Position numbers and translations under genes: made by a program. The notes beneath the pieces were generated by a model. The model made no database searches. It was not told the DNA's origin and was given only the letters and a program-made list of their open reading frames with translations. Below are positions 62,853 through 64,000 of a stretch of 64,000 nucleotides of DNA, piece by piece. This DNA comes from Rhodoferax sp. PAMC 29310 (GTDB lineage: Bacteria; Pseudomonadota; Gammaproteobacteria; Burkholderiales; Burkholderiaceae_C), in NCBI RefSeq assembly GCF_017948265.1, contig NZ_CP072852.1, positions 4,154,001 to 4,218,000 on the forward strand, given 5' to 3'. Each line of letters opens with the position of its first letter. The first letter of the stretch is position 1.

Positions 62853-64000
62853 ATGGCCCTCACAATTTTTCTTGTCATGTTATGCCTGCTTCTGATGGGC
62901 TTCCCGATGATGATCCCCATGCTGGTTGCAACTTTTGTCGGATTTTTTGTCTATTTTCCGATGCTCAAGACCGACATCATCGTCCAGCAAATGATCAGTG
63001 GTATCAGTCCGGTAGCGTTGATAACCGTGCCCATGTTCATACTTGCCGCTGACATTGTTACTCGCGGCCATACGGCGAATCGTCTGCTTGATCTGGCCAT
63101 GACCTTCTTTGGTCACTTGCGTGGCGGCCTCGCTGTGACGGCAGCTGTGGCCTGCACCATGTTCGGGGCGATCTCGGGTTCAACTCAGGCTACTGTCGTT
63201 GCTATTGGCGGGCCGATACGCCCCCGGATGCTGAAGGCTGGCTACGAAGACAAGTTCACCACCGCCTTGATCATCAATGCCGCCGACATCGCCTTTCTGA
63301 TTCCGCCGAGCATCGGAATGATCGTATTCGGTATCGTTGGCAAAGTTTCCATTGCCGAACTGTTTTTGGCAGGCATCGGGCCGGGTCTGCTAATTCTGTT
63401 GATGTTTAGCACCTACTCCGTTTGGTACGCATGGCGCAAGAATATTCCGATATTGCAGCGGTCAAGCTGGGCAGAGCGGCTTCGTGCGGTTCGCAAAGCC
63501 ATCTTGGCAGGCTTGTTTCCGGTGTTGATTGTTGGCGGCCTCTATGGGGGCTACTTCAGCCCAACCGAAGTTGCGGCGGTTGCCGTACTCTATGCGTTCA
63601 TTCTTGAGGTGTTTATTTATCGCGCGGTCAAACTCGCGGATATTCCCAAAATTGCGTACTCGACGGGATTGATTACCGGCATTGTTTTTGTGTTGGTGGG
63701 TGCCGGATCGGCTTTTTCTTGGATTATTTCCTTTGCGCAGGTGCCACAGCAGCTGATAGCCGGGTTGGGCTTGGCCACCGCCGGCCCATACACCATTTTG
63801 CTGGCCATCTCGGTGGCCTTTTTCATCGGCTGCATGTTCGTTGACCCAATCGTCGTCACACTGATTTTGACGCCGATTTTTATGCCTTTGGCGAGAGCGG
63901 CCGGAATTGATCCGGTGCTGGTGGGCACGATTGTCACGTTGCAGATGGCGATCGGCTCCTGTACGCCGCCGTTCGGGTGTGACATCTTCACCGCTTGCGC
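62853..64000 (+). CDS. TRAP transporter large permease (DctM-type), partial
   Basis: First 382 codons of about 430; the 3' end lies beyond the window. MALTIFLVMLCLLLMGFPMM then ISGISPVALITVPMFILAAD, HLRGGLAVTAAVACTMFGAI, SGSTQATVVAIGG and FTTALIINAADIAFLIPPSI show the DctM family, which forms the ion-driven translocation channel. MFVDPIVVTLILTPIFMPLA and MQMAIGSCTPPFG-like sequence near the window end are also characteristic. Follows dctQ by 12 bp with GAGGAATAA upstream. Confidence 0.93.
   Translation, partial: MALTIFLVMLCLLLMGFPMMIPMLVATFVGFFVYFPMLKTDIIVQQMISGISPVALITVPMFILAADIVTRGHTANRLLDLAMTFFGHLRGGLAVTAAVACTMFGAISGSTQATVVAIGGPIRPRMLKAGYEDKFTTALIINAADIAFLIPPSIGMIVFGIVGKVSIAELFLAGIGPGLLILLMFSTYSVWYAWRKNIPILQRSSWAERLRAVRKAILAGLFPVLIVGGLYGGYFSPTEVAAVAVLYAFILEVFIYRAVKLADIPKIAYSTGLITGIVFVLVGAGSAFSWIISFAQVPQQLIAGLGLATAGPYTILLAISVAFFIGCMFVDPIVVTLILTPIFMPLARAAGIDPVLVGTIVTLQMAIGSCTPPFGCDIFTAC

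Overview
The window is chromosomal DNA of a betaproteobacterium, most likely Burkholderiales, family Comamonadaceae (Rhodoferax/Polaromonas-like). The support is indirect: beta-type porins in tandem, a soluble NAD-linked formate dehydrogenase, zwf-hexR facing tal-pgi, DUF2917 next to a LysR gene, a CIRCE-controlled groESL, and the protein sequences generally. I recognised no tRNA, rRNA, CRISPR array or phage.

Layout. 0-10 kb is housekeeping: cca (cut by the window edge), a glutathione transferase, slt, 5-FTHF cyclo-ligase, LysR/DUF2917, TfoX-like, sdaA, glmU, an orphan histidine kinase and an Lrp-type regulator. 10-17 kb is a branched-chain-type ABC uptake operon (livG-F-K-H-M). It is broken by two nearly identical 1071-bp IS481-family elements: one sits inside the binding-protein gene, the other just upstream of livG. 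17-30 kb has glmS and then an envelope/stress cluster: three glycine-zipper proteins (one fused to three beta/gamma-crystallin domains), a PerM transporter, an RcnB-like protein, a cation/proton antiporter, and an operon of hybrid kinase (frameshifted), REC-PAS protein and Crp/Fnr regulator. Three copies of a palindrome TGTRCG-N4-CGYACA lie upstream of the three glycine-zipper genes. This suggests a small local regulon of the Crp/Fnr protein, and is the most interesting candidate system here.

30-44 kb holds remnants of a GntR gene and an M20 peptidase gene, uraH, a LysR gene, a fused fdsGB plus fdsA formate dehydrogenase, queC, a YddA-type ABC exporter, a 5'-nucleotidase, ilvA, an OsmC-like gene and coq7. 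44-50 kb is a porin region: three intact porins, a porin fragment, a chimeric transposase remnant and a G10 tract in front of one porin. 50-58 kb is sugar-phosphate metabolism (hexR, zwf, tal, pgi) plus a HAD hydrolase, a lipoprotein-like hydrolase and a PagP-like barrel. 58-64 kb has groESL with a perfect CIRCE, and a TRAP transporter split into divergent dctP and dctQM.

A short interspersed repeat of about 50 bp (core GGCTCTAGCCC ... GCTATT-N-AATAGC) occurs at least seven and probably eight times. Copies lie between genes, in the groES-groEL spacer, and inside three coding sequences. One of these encodes the linker joining the FdsG and FdsB domains.
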